Below, piece by piece: positions 10,143 to 18,049 of a DNA stretch of 35,493 nucleotides. Each line of letters opens with the position of its first letter. Within the stretch, counting starts at the first letter, position 1. The stretch is from Bacteroidales bacterium (GTDB lineage Bacteria > Bacteroidota > Bacteroidia > Bacteroidales > VadinHA17): the NCBI GenBank assembly GCA_017882305.1, contig JADGPU010000026.1, forward strand, positions 1 through 35,493, read 5' to 3'. The position numbers were made by a program, and so were the translations under genes. A model generated the notes under the pieces. It had not been told where the DNA came from. It was given only the letters and a program-made list of their open reading frames with translations, and made no database searches.

Positions 10143-11432
10143 TCATTTTCTATTCTTTGAAACCATGTAGCGGAAAGGATTAACAATCTTTTGAAGAAGC
10201 CTGATATTTTCAGTAATTATTTCTGCTGTACCCTGCATATTCTGTGTAAAATCAAGTTTTTTCCCATATAAAGTCGTAAGTCCTTCCGGGAGTTCAATTT
10301 CAACAACATATGCATCACCGGCAGGTACGAGTGATTTAGATTTTACAATACCTCTTACCATTCCATAATCCAGATAAGGATAACCACTTAGTTTAATATT
10401 GACAGATTGATTGGTTTTCACCTTACCCGATCTTTCCATTTTCAGATTTATTCTGCCAAGGAAACTGCCTGTTTCCAGTGGCACAATGCTTACCACAGGT
10501 TCATCTTTTACTACCGACTGATTTGCGCTCCAGAACTTTGTAAATGAAACAATTCCTTCAATTGGTGAGATAAGTAGGTAAGTGTTTTCCCATAAATTTA
10601 TTTGTGCCTTAAGATTTAAAAATGACTCGCGCAAAACTGAAACACGTTTTTGATTTTCATCTATCCGTGTTATGCGGTTATCCTCAAGAAGTTGACGCTT
10701 TTCAGCCAGGTCAATCGATTTTGCGGAATGGTCAAGGCGTGCCTGTTGCAGTTCTATATTTACTCTTAACAACGATTGATGTGATCTCTCGAGATCACTT
10801 TCAGATATCACCTTACCAGCAAAAAGAGAGGAATCTCTATTATACATCTTTGCTTCAAGTCGCTGATTTTCGGAATAGAGTTTTTCCTTTATACTTAATC
10901 GTGCAATAAATTCCTGAATTCCATTTATTTCATTGGTAAGTGAAGCTATCTTGCTGCCATAAAAATCGTTATTCACATAGTTATTTAAGTCAGAAAGATT
11001 TTTCAGAAAAGTGCCATAAAAAGACTGAAGCTCTCCAAGTTCTGAGAAAAGTGGCAGCAATCGATAAGAAAGGAACTCAGGGTTCTTAATTGTATCAATT
11101 GTTTGTTTAAGTAATTCAACTTCGTGCATGGAGGCTGTTGTTTCCATCACAGCAACCAATTGCCCGGCATTAACCTTTTCTCTTTCCTTTACAAAAAAAG
11201 AGTTTATATGTCCGGTTATTTTAGTAACAAGAGTCACAGGAGGATTAGTTGTAGTAATCTCAACCGGAGCCGGGATTGTATCAGGATATTTTATTAACCA
11301 GGCAAAGAGAATAAAAAGAACAAAAACCAAAAGCATAACTGTTGTTCCCCACCTTAGAATTCTTCGAGGAGGTTTTCCCATAATCTCCTTCACAGGGTCA
11401 GAATATAATATTTCAGGTCTCTGATTTTTCAT
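10143..11432 (-). CDS. HlyD-type membrane fusion protein of a peptide exporter
   Basis: The 429-residue adaptor links an inner-membrane exporter to the outer membrane or extracellular space. It has a cytoplasmic N-terminus of ~28 residues, one membrane helix (~29-47), a lipoyl-like half-motif (ITGHINSFFVKEREKVNAGQ), a long helical hairpin (~150-270) and the second lipoyl half (LLISPIEGIVSF). A β-barrel region follows (VNIKLSGYPYLDYGMVRGIV). This order is that of HlyD/bacteriocin-secretion adaptors rather than RND adaptors, which lack the N-terminal cytoplasmic segment. It begins 9 bases after the stop of the C39-type ABC exporter gene, so the two form an export operon. Its likely cargo is the double-glycine peptide encoded at 17670-17804. 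Confidence 0.9.
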   Translation of the reverse strand: MKNQRPEILYSDPVKEIMGKPPRRILRWGTTVMLLVFVLFILFAWLIKYPDTIPAPVEITTTNPPVTLVTKITGHINSFFVKEREKVNAGQLVAVMETTASMHEVELLKQTIDTIKNPEFLSYRLLPLFSELGELQSFYGTFLKNLSDLNNYVNNDFYGSKIASLTNEINGIQEFIARLSIKEKLYSENQRLEAKMYNRDSSLFAGKVISESDLERSHQSLLRVNIELQQARLDHSAKSIDLAEKRQLLEDNRITRIDENQKRVSVLRESFLNLKAQINLWENTYLLISPIEGIVSFTKFWSANQSVVKDEPVVSIVPLETGSFLGRINLKMERSGKVKTNQSVNIKLSGYPYLDYGMVRGIVKSKSLVPAGDAYVVEIELPEGLTTLYGKKLDFTQNMQGTAEIITENIRLLQKIVNPFRYMVSKNRK

Positions 11433-11441
11433 ATATCACTG

Positions 11442-13628
11442 CTAACTGCCCAATTCAAGTTGATTCTTTACAAGATTATAATATGCTCCTCTTTTTTCGA
11501 TAAGCGATTCGTGGGTCCCTGTTTCAATTATCCTGCCGCTATCAAGCACAACAATCTTATCTGCATTCCTTACAGTGCTTAATCGGTGTGCAACTACTAT
11601 AACCGTCTTGCCTTCAAAAAATTCTACGAGGTTTTCCACAATTACTTTTTCATTGTTGGCATCGAGAGAATTGGTTGCTTCATCAAATATTAAAATATCT
11701 GGATTCTTATAGATTACCCTGGCAATAAGCAACCGTTGTTTCTGACCTTCACTTAATCCGTGACCATTTGCTCCAATTTTCGTATTATAACCCAATGGAA
11801 GAGACTCTATAAATCCTCTAATGTTTGCAATATCAACTGCATTAATTAGTCTTTCCTCATCTATTTCTTCTGATCCGGGAGCAATATTAGCTGCAATAGT
11901 ATCGGGAAATAAGAAGCCATCCTGCATAACAGCTCCCACCTTTTTCCGCCAGACTTTAAGGCTGAGATTTGACAAACGCAGGTCACCAATAAGAATTTCA
12001 CCCGCAACAGGATGATAAAAACCCAGGAGCATCTTTAACAGTGTTGTTTTTCCGCTGCCACTGGTTCCGACGATTGCAGTTATTTTGTTTTCTTCAATAA
12101 ACAGATCAATATCTTTCAATGCAAAGGGTGATCTCGGGCCCTCATACTGGTACGAAAGGCTATTAAAATATATATCTTTTTTATCAGGAAGCTTTCGCAC
12201 TTTCACTTCCGGCTCAGGTTCCTCTTCTTCAAGGTTATGGACTTCCGCCAGCCTGTCAAGGCTCATTTTTGCGTCCTGCGACATACGGAAGAACCCGATT
12301 ATCTGACTAACAGGTACATTCAGCTGACCTATAATAAACTGAACAGCAAGCATCATACCAAGCGTCATATTACCCTTAAGAACTGCTGTTGCAGCAACAA
12401 CTGTAATAAGAACATTGGTTACCTCATTTATTAATGTTGCACCTGCAGACTGATATTGAATTATGCTCAATCCTTTTACCTTTAATCCAAACAAGGTTGC
12501 CTGAAGCCTTTCCCAGTCCCATCGCATGCTCAATTCACTTTGTGTCAGTTTGATCTCCTGCATGCCATTAACAATGTTTATGAGTTTGTTCCCCGAAACA
12601 GACATTTGTTTAAAACGCTGATGATCAAGCCTGGCTCGTGATTTCATAAAAATAGAAACCCATACTATATATAATACTGACCCGGTTAGAAATAAGGCCA
12701 GAATCTTAATACTAAAAATGGCCAGCACTATACCAAAAACAACCAGATTGAAAAAAGAGAACAGAATGTTCAGGCTGGCTGAAGTAAGAAATTCTTCAAT
12801 TCTGTTATTGTCTTCAATACGCTGAAGAATATCCCCGGTAAGTTTTGTGTCAAAAAAAGCTACCGGCAATGACATCAGTTTTTGAAGGAATCCCGATATG
12901 ACAGCTACATTCACCCTCGAACCGATATGAAGTAACAACCAGCCTCTTATAAACTCAACTGACATTCTTCCAAAAACAAGCGCCAGCTGGGCAAAAAGGA
13001 TAAGGTAAATAAATCCTATATCGTTATTATTTAAACCAATATCAATAATAGACTGTGTCAGGAATGGTATTACCAGCTGAATACAACTTCCCAGAACTAA
13101 ACCCAGAACAAGCTGATAAAAATATTTCCTGTAAAGACGAAAATATTTAAAGAGAAATTTAAAACCAGTTGTCTTTTCCTTTTCATTTTCATTCTTAAAA
13201 AGTGATGGCGTCGGTTCAATTATTAGCACAAGTCCTGCAGGTTTTCCATCAACAACGGTAGATGCCCAGTTCCTTATAAATTCATCACGGCTGAATTTAA
13301 TCAGCCCCACTGCCGGGTCCGCAGCCCAGATTTTTTCATTCTTTATTTTGTAGATTACGATAAAATGTTTTTGCCGCCAGTGTACAATGCATGGCAAAGG
13401 GACATTCTCATTCATTATTTCGAACGGGATTTTTACACCAATAGTTCTAAATCCCAAAGAATCAGCTGCTTCAGAAAGTCCCAAGAATGAGACTCCTTCC
13501 CTGGTTATATAACACTTTTTTCTGAGAGATTCGAGAGAAAAAGTCATTTTATAAAATCCTGCTACCATTTTCAGGCAGGCAGGACCGCAATCCATTGCAT
13601 CAGGTTGTTTTACAAAAGGGAAAGACAT
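11442..13628 (-). CDS. Peptidase-containing ABC exporter (C39 domain, PCAT)
   Basis: A 728-residue fused exporter that removes double-glycine leaders and pumps out the mature peptide. Residues 1-135 are a C39 cysteine peptidase with intact catalytic residues: Cys14 in DAMDCGPACLKM, His88 in KHFIVIYKI and Asp104 in AADPAVG. A six-helix ABC transmembrane domain covers ~165-445. The nucleotide-binding domain (~485-728) has Walker A GTSGSGKTT (521-529), signature LSEGQ (625-629), Walker B ILIFDE (Glu650) and the H-loop His681. Nothing essential is missing. Its upstream region (13629-13745) is shared with the divergent sigma-factor gene. The nearest candidate substrate is the peptide with a VRGG leader end about 4 kb away; no other double-glycine peptide was found in the window. 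Confidence 0.95.
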   Translation of the reverse strand: MSFPFVKQPDAMDCGPACLKMVAGFYKMTFSLESLRKKCYITREGVSFLGLSEAADSLGFRTIGVKIPFEIMNENVPLPCIVHWRQKHFIVIYKIKNEKIWAADPAVGLIKFSRDEFIRNWASTVVDGKPAGLVLIIEPTPSLFKNENEKEKTTGFKFLFKYFRLYRKYFYQLVLGLVLGSCIQLVIPFLTQSIIDIGLNNNDIGFIYLILFAQLALVFGRMSVEFIRGWLLLHIGSRVNVAVISGFLQKLMSLPVAFFDTKLTGDILQRIEDNNRIEEFLTSASLNILFSFFNLVVFGIVLAIFSIKILALFLTGSVLYIVWVSIFMKSRARLDHQRFKQMSVSGNKLINIVNGMQEIKLTQSELSMRWDWERLQATLFGLKVKGLSIIQYQSAGATLINEVTNVLITVVAATAVLKGNMTLGMMLAVQFIIGQLNVPVSQIIGFFRMSQDAKMSLDRLAEVHNLEEEEPEPEVKVRKLPDKKDIYFNSLSYQYEGPRSPFALKDIDLFIEENKITAIVGTSGSGKTTLLKMLLGFYHPVAGEILIGDLRLSNLSLKVWRKKVGAVMQDGFLFPDTIAANIAPGSEEIDEERLINAVDIANIRGFIESLPLGYNTKIGANGHGLSEGQKQRLLIARVIYKNPDILIFDEATNSLDANNEKVIVENLVEFFEGKTVIVVAHRLSTVRNADKIVVLDSGRIIETGTHESLIEKRGAYYNLVKNQLELGS

Positions 13629-13755
13629 TTTAGGTTTCAGGAAGTTTAATTTTAGCCAAAGTAAAGATATTTATATTTTGGTTAAGACAATCCCCTGTTT
13701 TGGTTTAAATCAGAAGCTCAGACGTCATAAAAAGAGTTTTGGATTTTGGAAATAC

Positions 13756-13763
13756 TATATTTG
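13756..13763 (+). promoter_or_regulatory. Possible -7 element before the sigma-factor gene
   Basis: TATATTTG fits TAnnTTTG and lies 28 bases before the TTG at 13791. A TTTTG is present upstream (13737-13741), but the gap of 14 bases is shorter than usual. If it is used, translation must begin after about 13770, which favours the 13791 start. Confidence 0.3.
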
Positions 13764-13790
13764 CCATTTGATTCTTCTAAACACAAGGGT

Positions 13791-14357
13791 TTGTTTAAAA
13801 AAATATCTGATATTAATATAATAATTGGTGTACGCAATCAGGATGATAAGGTTCTGAATTGGCTTTATGACAATTATTTTCAATCAGTTAAGAATCATGT
13901 TCTTAGTAATAGCGGATCCGATGAAGATGTTTCCGATGTTTTCCAGGATACCATAATAGCACTTTACAATCAGATCACAGACGATAGTCTGAATCTTACT
14001 ACGGATCTTAAAGGTTATTTTTTTGGAATCGCCCGCAATATCTGGAGCGCACAACTTAGAAAAAAACAAAAAACAATAGAACTAGAGATTGACCTTCCTG
14101 ACGAGGAGGAAACTGAAGAACAGTCTGATCCTATTCTGGAAAGGATTATCAGCAGGGTATTTCAAAGATTAAAGCCTGATCAACAAATGGTACTGCGTTT
14201 ATTCTCTGAGGGTCATTCTTATGAAGAGATTGCTGTGAAAATGAATCTTAAAAATGAGGTTTATGCCAGAAGGAAAAAATACCTGTGCAAGGAAGCTCTT
14301 CTGGAGCTTGTAAAAGAAGATCCTGAATATCAGGAATATTTTCGTTTCCAGAAATAA
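13791..14357 (+). CDS. ECF-like sigma-70 family sigma factor
   Basis: It directs RNA polymerase to a private promoter set. Region 2 is visible in LYDNYFQSVKNHVL…DVFQDTIIALY, and region 4 in LKPDQQMVLRLFSEGHSYEEIAVKMNL followed by the DNA-contacting helix (NEVYARRKKYLCKEAL). About 188 residues from the TTG at 13791 is normal for the group. The frame has no ATG or GTG in its first part. TTG codons occur at 13746, 13761 and 13791; I chose 13791 because the N-terminus then has family-like length and a -7 box lies just upstream, but 13746 cannot be excluded. The gene is divergent from the exporter and converges on the CHAT gene, overlapping its end by 28 bases (14330-14357). The TPR membrane protein at 18050 is the best candidate partner. 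Confidence 0.85.
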   Translation: MFKKISDINIIIGVRNQDDKVLNWLYDNYFQSVKNHVLSNSGSDEDVSDVFQDTIIALYNQITDDSLNLTTDLKGYFFGIARNIWSAQLRKKQKTIELEIDLPDEEETEEQSDPILERIISRVFQRLKPDQQMVLRLFSEGHSYEEIAVKMNLKNEVYARRKKYLCKEALLELVKEDPEYQEYFRFQK

Positions 14358-17300
14358 AATCCAGGCAATAAAAACAAAACTACAATAATCGTAACAAGAG
14401 TTATTTTCAGCTTGTTGGATTGGTATAATGGCCTATTATCACCGTAGACTACCAGTGCAGACCAAAAGTACGGGTGAGATCTTAACTGATCGGCTTTTCC
14501 CAAAAAGGCAATCCTGGCATTTTTTAATGCAACACTTTTAGGATAACCTTTTTTAAGGTTTTTATAAAACTTCTCAACTATTTCTGTTCCCGATTTATCT
14601 TCAATCTCCCACATCGACATTACAACCGACTGACTTCCTGAATAGATAAAGCCTCTTGCAAGACTTAAAATACCTTCACCGGAATAAAACAGCCCGTTCC
14701 CTGTGTTGCACGAACTAAGAACTACCATTTTTGCTTTAAGAGGTATGCCGTAAATCTCAAATGTTTTAAGATAACCATCTTCTAAAGAATCATTTCCCAG
14801 ACTGAATATCAATGTTGAACGCATCGGGTCTTCATCATTCAGAAGAGTATGCATAGCCAGATGGATTATGTCGTATTTGCCTGATTCATTTTTATAAACT
14901 GATTCTTTTGCGGCACTATTTTCAAATAGTGTCCCGTGTGTAATGTCCGATACATACTTTGCCTCCTCACGTGCAAAAGGAAGATCCTTCAGAACGCCCA
15001 TTCCAGCCTGTCCTGACATTAATGCTGATTGAATATCAATTGGTTTTGGATAATCAGGAGCAAATGCAATCAGTTTATTACTCCTGCTATATTCTCTTCT
15101 TTCTGATTCCGCCATAAAAGTCACAGAATATGTATATGAAATATCATAAATATTCATGAGATATCTAAGGCCCCTGTACATGCTGGTATTCTGCGAATCA
15201 GGAGATGTCGGAATAGTTTCAAAGGGAAGATACGAAATTATATTGTCGGGAGATATGAAGATCTTATTAGAAATAAGGTAGGATCTTATCGGATCAATAA
15301 GGGTCTTATACAATCTATATCCAACAGCCTGAAATTCTTTAAATTTCAGAGATGCATTATCTGAAGGTAACGGCATTGATAGTAAGCTCCTGAATTTTCG
15401 GATGTCACTCAAAAATGATGAATCGACAGGAATTGCTTGAAGTTGTTGATAGCTCCTGTTAACGACAAAACTATATAACATAGTATCCGACAAAACATAA
15501 TTTATATAATTTCCATCGTGACCTATAATCTTAGGAACATCCTTAAGTTCAGCCACATTGGTGTTGTATTTGATCGCATAATAAACAGGGTATTGTTTTT
15601 CAAAGACCACAATCAGTGAATCCCTGGCCTTAGTTGCCTCCAGAAGGATTTCTTTCCATTTATTTACTAAAACAGTGTTAGGTTTCTCACTGGCTGTTTC
15701 TTCCACCAGGCGTTCATTTAATAGACTTATATCCGCTTGCAGCTTCTTTTCATAGTCTCCAATTCTGGAAGGAATATTTAGCTGAGTTGCGTTTAATTCC
15801 CTGGTGGATGTCAGCAAACCTGCAACTTTGCTTTTTTCCGAATATTCAAATGCTTTTTCCAGAAAATGAGTATCATTTGTTTTATTGTAAAGAAGATTAA
15901 AATCGCGTATTGCATTAAGGTAGGAATCTCTGTATCGGTCACCAAGGATAAGTCTGCTGTTATCTTCGCTTATATTTATCCTTATTTTTTCTATTACTGA
16001 AACTATTAATTCTGAAGTGTTTGAAGCGGCTTCAAGAGTTCTCTGATCATGTGTTTTTTTATAGATATCCCATAAAATACCATACTTGGCATTGAGAATC
16101 TTTAAAGATGTTCTATCAGCTTTTATTTTTTCAATACCGGGGTTAATATAGTTTCCTTTGCTCTGTTTTTTCCCCTGATCTGAATCAAGTAATGACTGGA
16201 TTGTTTCCATAGCTTTGTCCTGTTCACCCGCTTCATTTAATGAAAGAGAATACCCCACATAAACAGAGGTTTTCAAAGAAAAGTCCTGGTCATTCCTTTG
16301 AAGATATTCAAGGCACTTCCCGAAACATTCAAGCGATTTTTTATTATCAATTTTGTAATCACGTAAATAATTTGCATAGTTGACGAGTACCTCAAAATAA
16401 CTTCTGGGAGAAAAGTCAAATCTGATTTTTGCCCGATTAAGAGCATCTTTAAGCAGTTCTTCACCCTTCTTTGAGTTATGATTACTTCCTAGAAATATTG
16501 AATAACTATTTATTATATTATAAGCCAATGGTGAATTATTGGCTATAGCGATAGTAATAACCTTTTTATAATATTCCCCGGCTTGAGCAGTAAGCTTCAG
16601 GGCTCCGTAGGTTATAGCCAGACTATTCATCAGGTTGATATAATTTTCACTGAAACTTAAGTTAAATTGTTTATAAAGTGATTCAGCTTTTTCAAGGTAT
16701 ATTCTTGCTTTAGAGTAATCAGCGAGCCTGCAATAACATCCGCCTAAATTAGAATAAAGACCTGCTGCTATTACCGGAGGAACGCTATCGGGTTTACTGT
16801 TTGCAATCCTCAGTCCAATATTAGAGTGATCAATCGCCTTTTCATACTCCTGAAGCTCTATATAAGCCGAAACAAGGCTCAGATATATGCTAGCCAGAAG
16901 CGGACTTGATTCGCCATTTAATTTTTTTTCAATTTCAAGAGATCTAGATGAATATTCTTCATGTTTCTTAATATCTCCAAGATTAAGGTAGGCTATACCA
17001 ATATTATAAAGAGCTCTGGCGTAACGTTCGTCATATTCACCTTTTTTTTCTTTAAAAGAAATACAGAGATCCAGGTAACGGATCGACTGATTATAACCCT
17101 TTGTAAGCAAATAATATATCCCAATTAGATAGTAAGATTCAGATAAAACAGAATCACTAATATTATTGTTGCCAGTTTTTTGTAAAATTTTTTCAACTAT
17201 AAATTTGCTAGTTACAAGATCATTTCTTGTAAGAAAGCTTTTCAGGGTCTCGTTAAGCTTTATAACTTCTTTTACCGCATAGTTTTTGGATAAAAGATCT

Positions 17301-17437
17301 GAAGGTACAACCTGATTATTCGTCGTAGAGGAAGTAATAAAAAGTTCAGTGCCAAGCATAACAGATGAATGAATACATCCACAGGATATGAATATACATA
17401 TAATGACAAATCTGAAAATTTGCTTTTTAAAATTCAT
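14330..17437 (-). CDS. Exported TPR–CHAT peptidase with C-terminal membrane anchor
   Basis: A 1035-residue protein with three parts. An N-terminal signal sequence (residues ~5-20) ends in a Cys-containing segment, FISCGC, that may be a lipobox. A long TPR array (~95-540; for example ALYNIGIAYLNLGDIKKHEE and SNLGGCYCRLADYSKARIYL) leads into a helical linker. A CHAT caspase-like domain (~700-1000) has the catalytic dyad His863 (IIHLAMHT) and Cys910 (VVLSSCNTG). A final hydrophobic helix (~1010-1028) ends in the basic tail KRKYS. The topology therefore places TPR and CHAT in the periplasm, anchored in the inner membrane. CHAT proteins are cysteine peptidases (separase/caspase clan); TPRs bind a partner or regulate activity. 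The target is unknown; I infer the neighbouring TPR membrane protein or the exported peptide. It is divergent from the peptide gene, 232 bases apart. Confidence 0.92.
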   Translation of the reverse strand: MNFKKQIFRFVIICIFISCGCIHSSVMLGTELFITSSTTNNQVVPSDLLSKNYAVKEVIKLNETLKSFLTRNDLVTSKFIVEKILQKTGNNNISDSVLSESYYLIGIYYLLTKGYNQSIRYLDLCISFKEKKGEYDERYARALYNIGIAYLNLGDIKKHEEYSSRSLEIEKKLNGESSPLLASIYLSLVSAYIELQEYEKAIDHSNIGLRIANSKPDSVPPVIAAGLYSNLGGCYCRLADYSKARIYLEKAESLYKQFNLSFSENYINLMNSLAITYGALKLTAQAGEYYKKVITIAIANNSPLAYNIINSYSIFLGSNHNSKKGEELLKDALNRAKIRFDFSPRSYFEVLVNYANYLRDYKIDNKKSLECFGKCLEYLQRNDQDFSLKTSVYVGYSLSLNEAGEQDKAMETIQSLLDSDQGKKQSKGNYINPGIEKIKADRTSLKILNAKYGILWDIYKKTHDQRTLEAASNTSELIVSVIEKIRINISEDNSRLILGDRYRDSYLNAIRDFNLLYNKTNDTHFLEKAFEYSEKSKVAGLLTSTRELNATQLNIPSRIGDYEKKLQADISLLNERLVEETASEKPNTVLVNKWKEILLEATKARDSLIVVFEKQYPVYYAIKYNTNVAELKDVPKIIGHDGNYINYVLSDTMLYSFVVNRSYQQLQAIPVDSSFLSDIRKFRSLLSMPLPSDNASLKFKEFQAVGYRLYKTLIDPIRSYLISNKIFISPDNIISYLPFETIPTSPDSQNTSMYRGLRYLMNIYDISYTYSVTFMAESERREYSRSNKLIAFAPDYPKPIDIQSALMSGQAGMGVLKDLPFAREEAKYVSDITHGTLFENSAAKESVYKNESGKYDIIHLAMHTLLNDEDPMRSTLIFSLGNDSLEDGYLKTFEIYGIPLKAKMVVLSSCNTGNGLFYSGEGILSLARGFIYSGSQSVVMSMWEIEDKSGTEIVEKFYKNLKKGYPKSVALKNARIAFLGKADQLRSHPYFWSALVVYGDNRPLYQSNKLKITLVTIIVVLFLLPGFYFWKRKYS

Positions 17438-17466
17438 TAATTAATCTTATTGTTCAAGATGGACCC

Positions 17467-17474
17467 CAAATATA
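17467..17474 (-). promoter_or_regulatory. Possible -7 element of the CHAT gene
   Basis: Two TATATTTG boxes lie on the minus strand upstream of the CHAT start, at 17467-17474 and 17484-17491. The nearer box has a TTG 24 bases upstream (17499-17501), slightly beyond the usual spacing. It would give a leader of roughly 24 bases. This suggests transcription by the housekeeping sigma factor, unlike the plus-strand peptide gene, which has no such box. Confidence 0.4.
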
Positions 17475-17618
17475 AATCCTGGCCAAATATAATAAAACCA
17501 AATTAAATTAATTATTCTTAAGAAATATTATGCTCTCTAATTATCTGATTATGTGCAGATAAAAAAAAATATTAAAAATAATTGTTTTTTTCATGTCACA
17601 AAACGATACCTTACGACA

Positions 17619-17628
17619 TGTAGCAGTA
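17619..17628 (+). promoter_or_regulatory. Shared 10-bp element before the peptide gene
   Basis: TGTAGCAGTA occurs here, ending 41 bases before the peptide ATG, and again at 17974-17983, ending 66 bases before the TPR membrane-protein gene. Neither gene has a TAnnTTTG box. The shared word at comparable positions could be part of a promoter for the ECF-like sigma factor or a regulator site; the role is inferred from position only. Confidence 0.35.
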
Positions 17629-17669
17629 TAGAAACTGAATTAAGAATTACCTGACTAATAAAAAAAGCT

Positions 17670-17804
17670 ATGAAAACCCTGAATTCAAAATTGACAAAAG
17701 ACATTTTTACTGAGTTTGCACTTTCAAATGATGAGATGATTTATGTTCGTGGCGGGGAAGGTGACCCGATAATTAAAACAACAATACCTCCGGTCATAAT
17801 CTGA
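17670..17804 (+). CDS. Double-glycine leader peptide, 44 residues
   Basis: A short gene that I read as the substrate of the C39 exporter. The leader (residues 1-29) is MKTLNSKLTK followed by an amphipathic segment with FALSNDEM and ends in VRGG, the pattern cut by C39 peptidases after Gly-Gly (28-29). It resembles Bacteroidota leaders with hydrophobic residues at fixed distances before GG. The predicted mature peptide is only 15 residues, EGDPIIKTTIPPVII. It has no Cys, Ser or aromatic residue, two acidic residues at its start and a hydrophobic Pro-Pro-containing end. It does not look like a classic bacteriocin or a thioether peptide. An A-rich stretch lies directly before the ATG, as usual in this phylum. 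It is flanked by the CHAT gene (divergent) and the anti-sigma-like TPR gene (same strand), which suggests a signal or effector role. I do not recognise the peptide family. Confidence 0.8.
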   Translation: MKTLNSKLTKDIFTEFALSNDEMIYVRGGEGDPIIKTTIPPVII

Positions 17805-17818
17805 AAACATTGATAAAT

Positions 17819-17839
17819 TCTGTTTTTTCGAAAAACAGA
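17819..17839 (+). terminator. Hairpin after the peptide gene
   Basis: TCTGTTTTT pairs perfectly with AAAAACAGA around a 3-base loop, 14 bases after the peptide stop. A T6 run (17849-17854) follows nine bases later, so it could be a weak terminator or attenuator that lowers read-through into the downstream gene. Confidence 0.4.
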
Positions 17840-17851
17840 TAAGATTGATTT

Positions 17852-17878
17852 TTTATAATATATCTGATCTATTATAAA
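17852..17878. repeat. 9-bp inverted repeat, A+T only
   Basis: TTTATAATA (17852-17860) and TATTATAAA (17870-17878) are perfect complements around a 9-base loop. The stem lacks G-C pairs, so it is weak as RNA. It is one of four symmetric elements packed into this intergenic region. Confidence 0.4.
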
Positions 17879-17909
17879 TTCAGACTTGTTATAAAATATA
17901 ACATACGGT

Positions 17910-17926
17910 TTGCTTCGCAGAAGCAA
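17910..17926. repeat. 7-bp inverted repeat TTGCTTC/GAAGCAA
   Basis: TTGCTTC (17910-17916) and GAAGCAA (17920-17926) are separated by GCA. It is a compact, more G-C-containing palindrome that could be a protein-binding site or a small hairpin upstream of the TPR membrane-protein gene. Confidence 0.4.
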
Positions 17927-17942
17927 TTATTATATGGAGTTA

Positions 17943-17986
17943 TACTACTGACATTGAGTAGTTTATTTGACTCTGTAGCAGTAGTA
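17943..17986. promoter_or_regulatory. 8-bp inverted repeat overlapping the shared 10-bp element
   Basis: TACTACTG (17943-17950) and CAGTAGTA (17979-17986) are perfect complements 28 bases apart. The right arm overlaps the second copy of TGTAGCAGTA (17974-17983). The arrangement suggests an operator or promoter region for the gene at 18050. Confidence 0.35.
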
Positions 17987-17988
17987 AG

Positions 17989-18023
17989 AAAATATGAGAT
18001 TTATATTAAAATATGAGATTTAT
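17989..18023 (+). repeat. 16-bp direct repeat before the TPR membrane-protein gene
   Basis: AAAATATGAGATTTAT occurs at 17989-18004 and again at 18008-18023, a period of 19 bases (nearly two helical turns). The second copy ends 26 bases before the ATG at 18050, in the leader or core promoter, where a tandem binding site or slippage duplication is possible. Confidence 0.55.
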
Positions 18024-18049
18024 TTTAAATGATATAATATTTAATATCC

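Noticed and set aside
10143..13628. HlyD plus ABC pair considered as a type I protein (RTX) secretion system
   Set aside because: The exporter has a complete C39 peptidase with its catalytic Cys, which RTX exporters lack, and no RTX substrate is nearby.
17741..17926. 61-codon minus-strand frame opposite the end of the double-glycine peptide
   Set aside because: Its product shows no domain or leader and its composition follows the A+T-rich intergenic DNA. The plus-strand peptide has a meaningful leader and GG site, so that strand was preferred.
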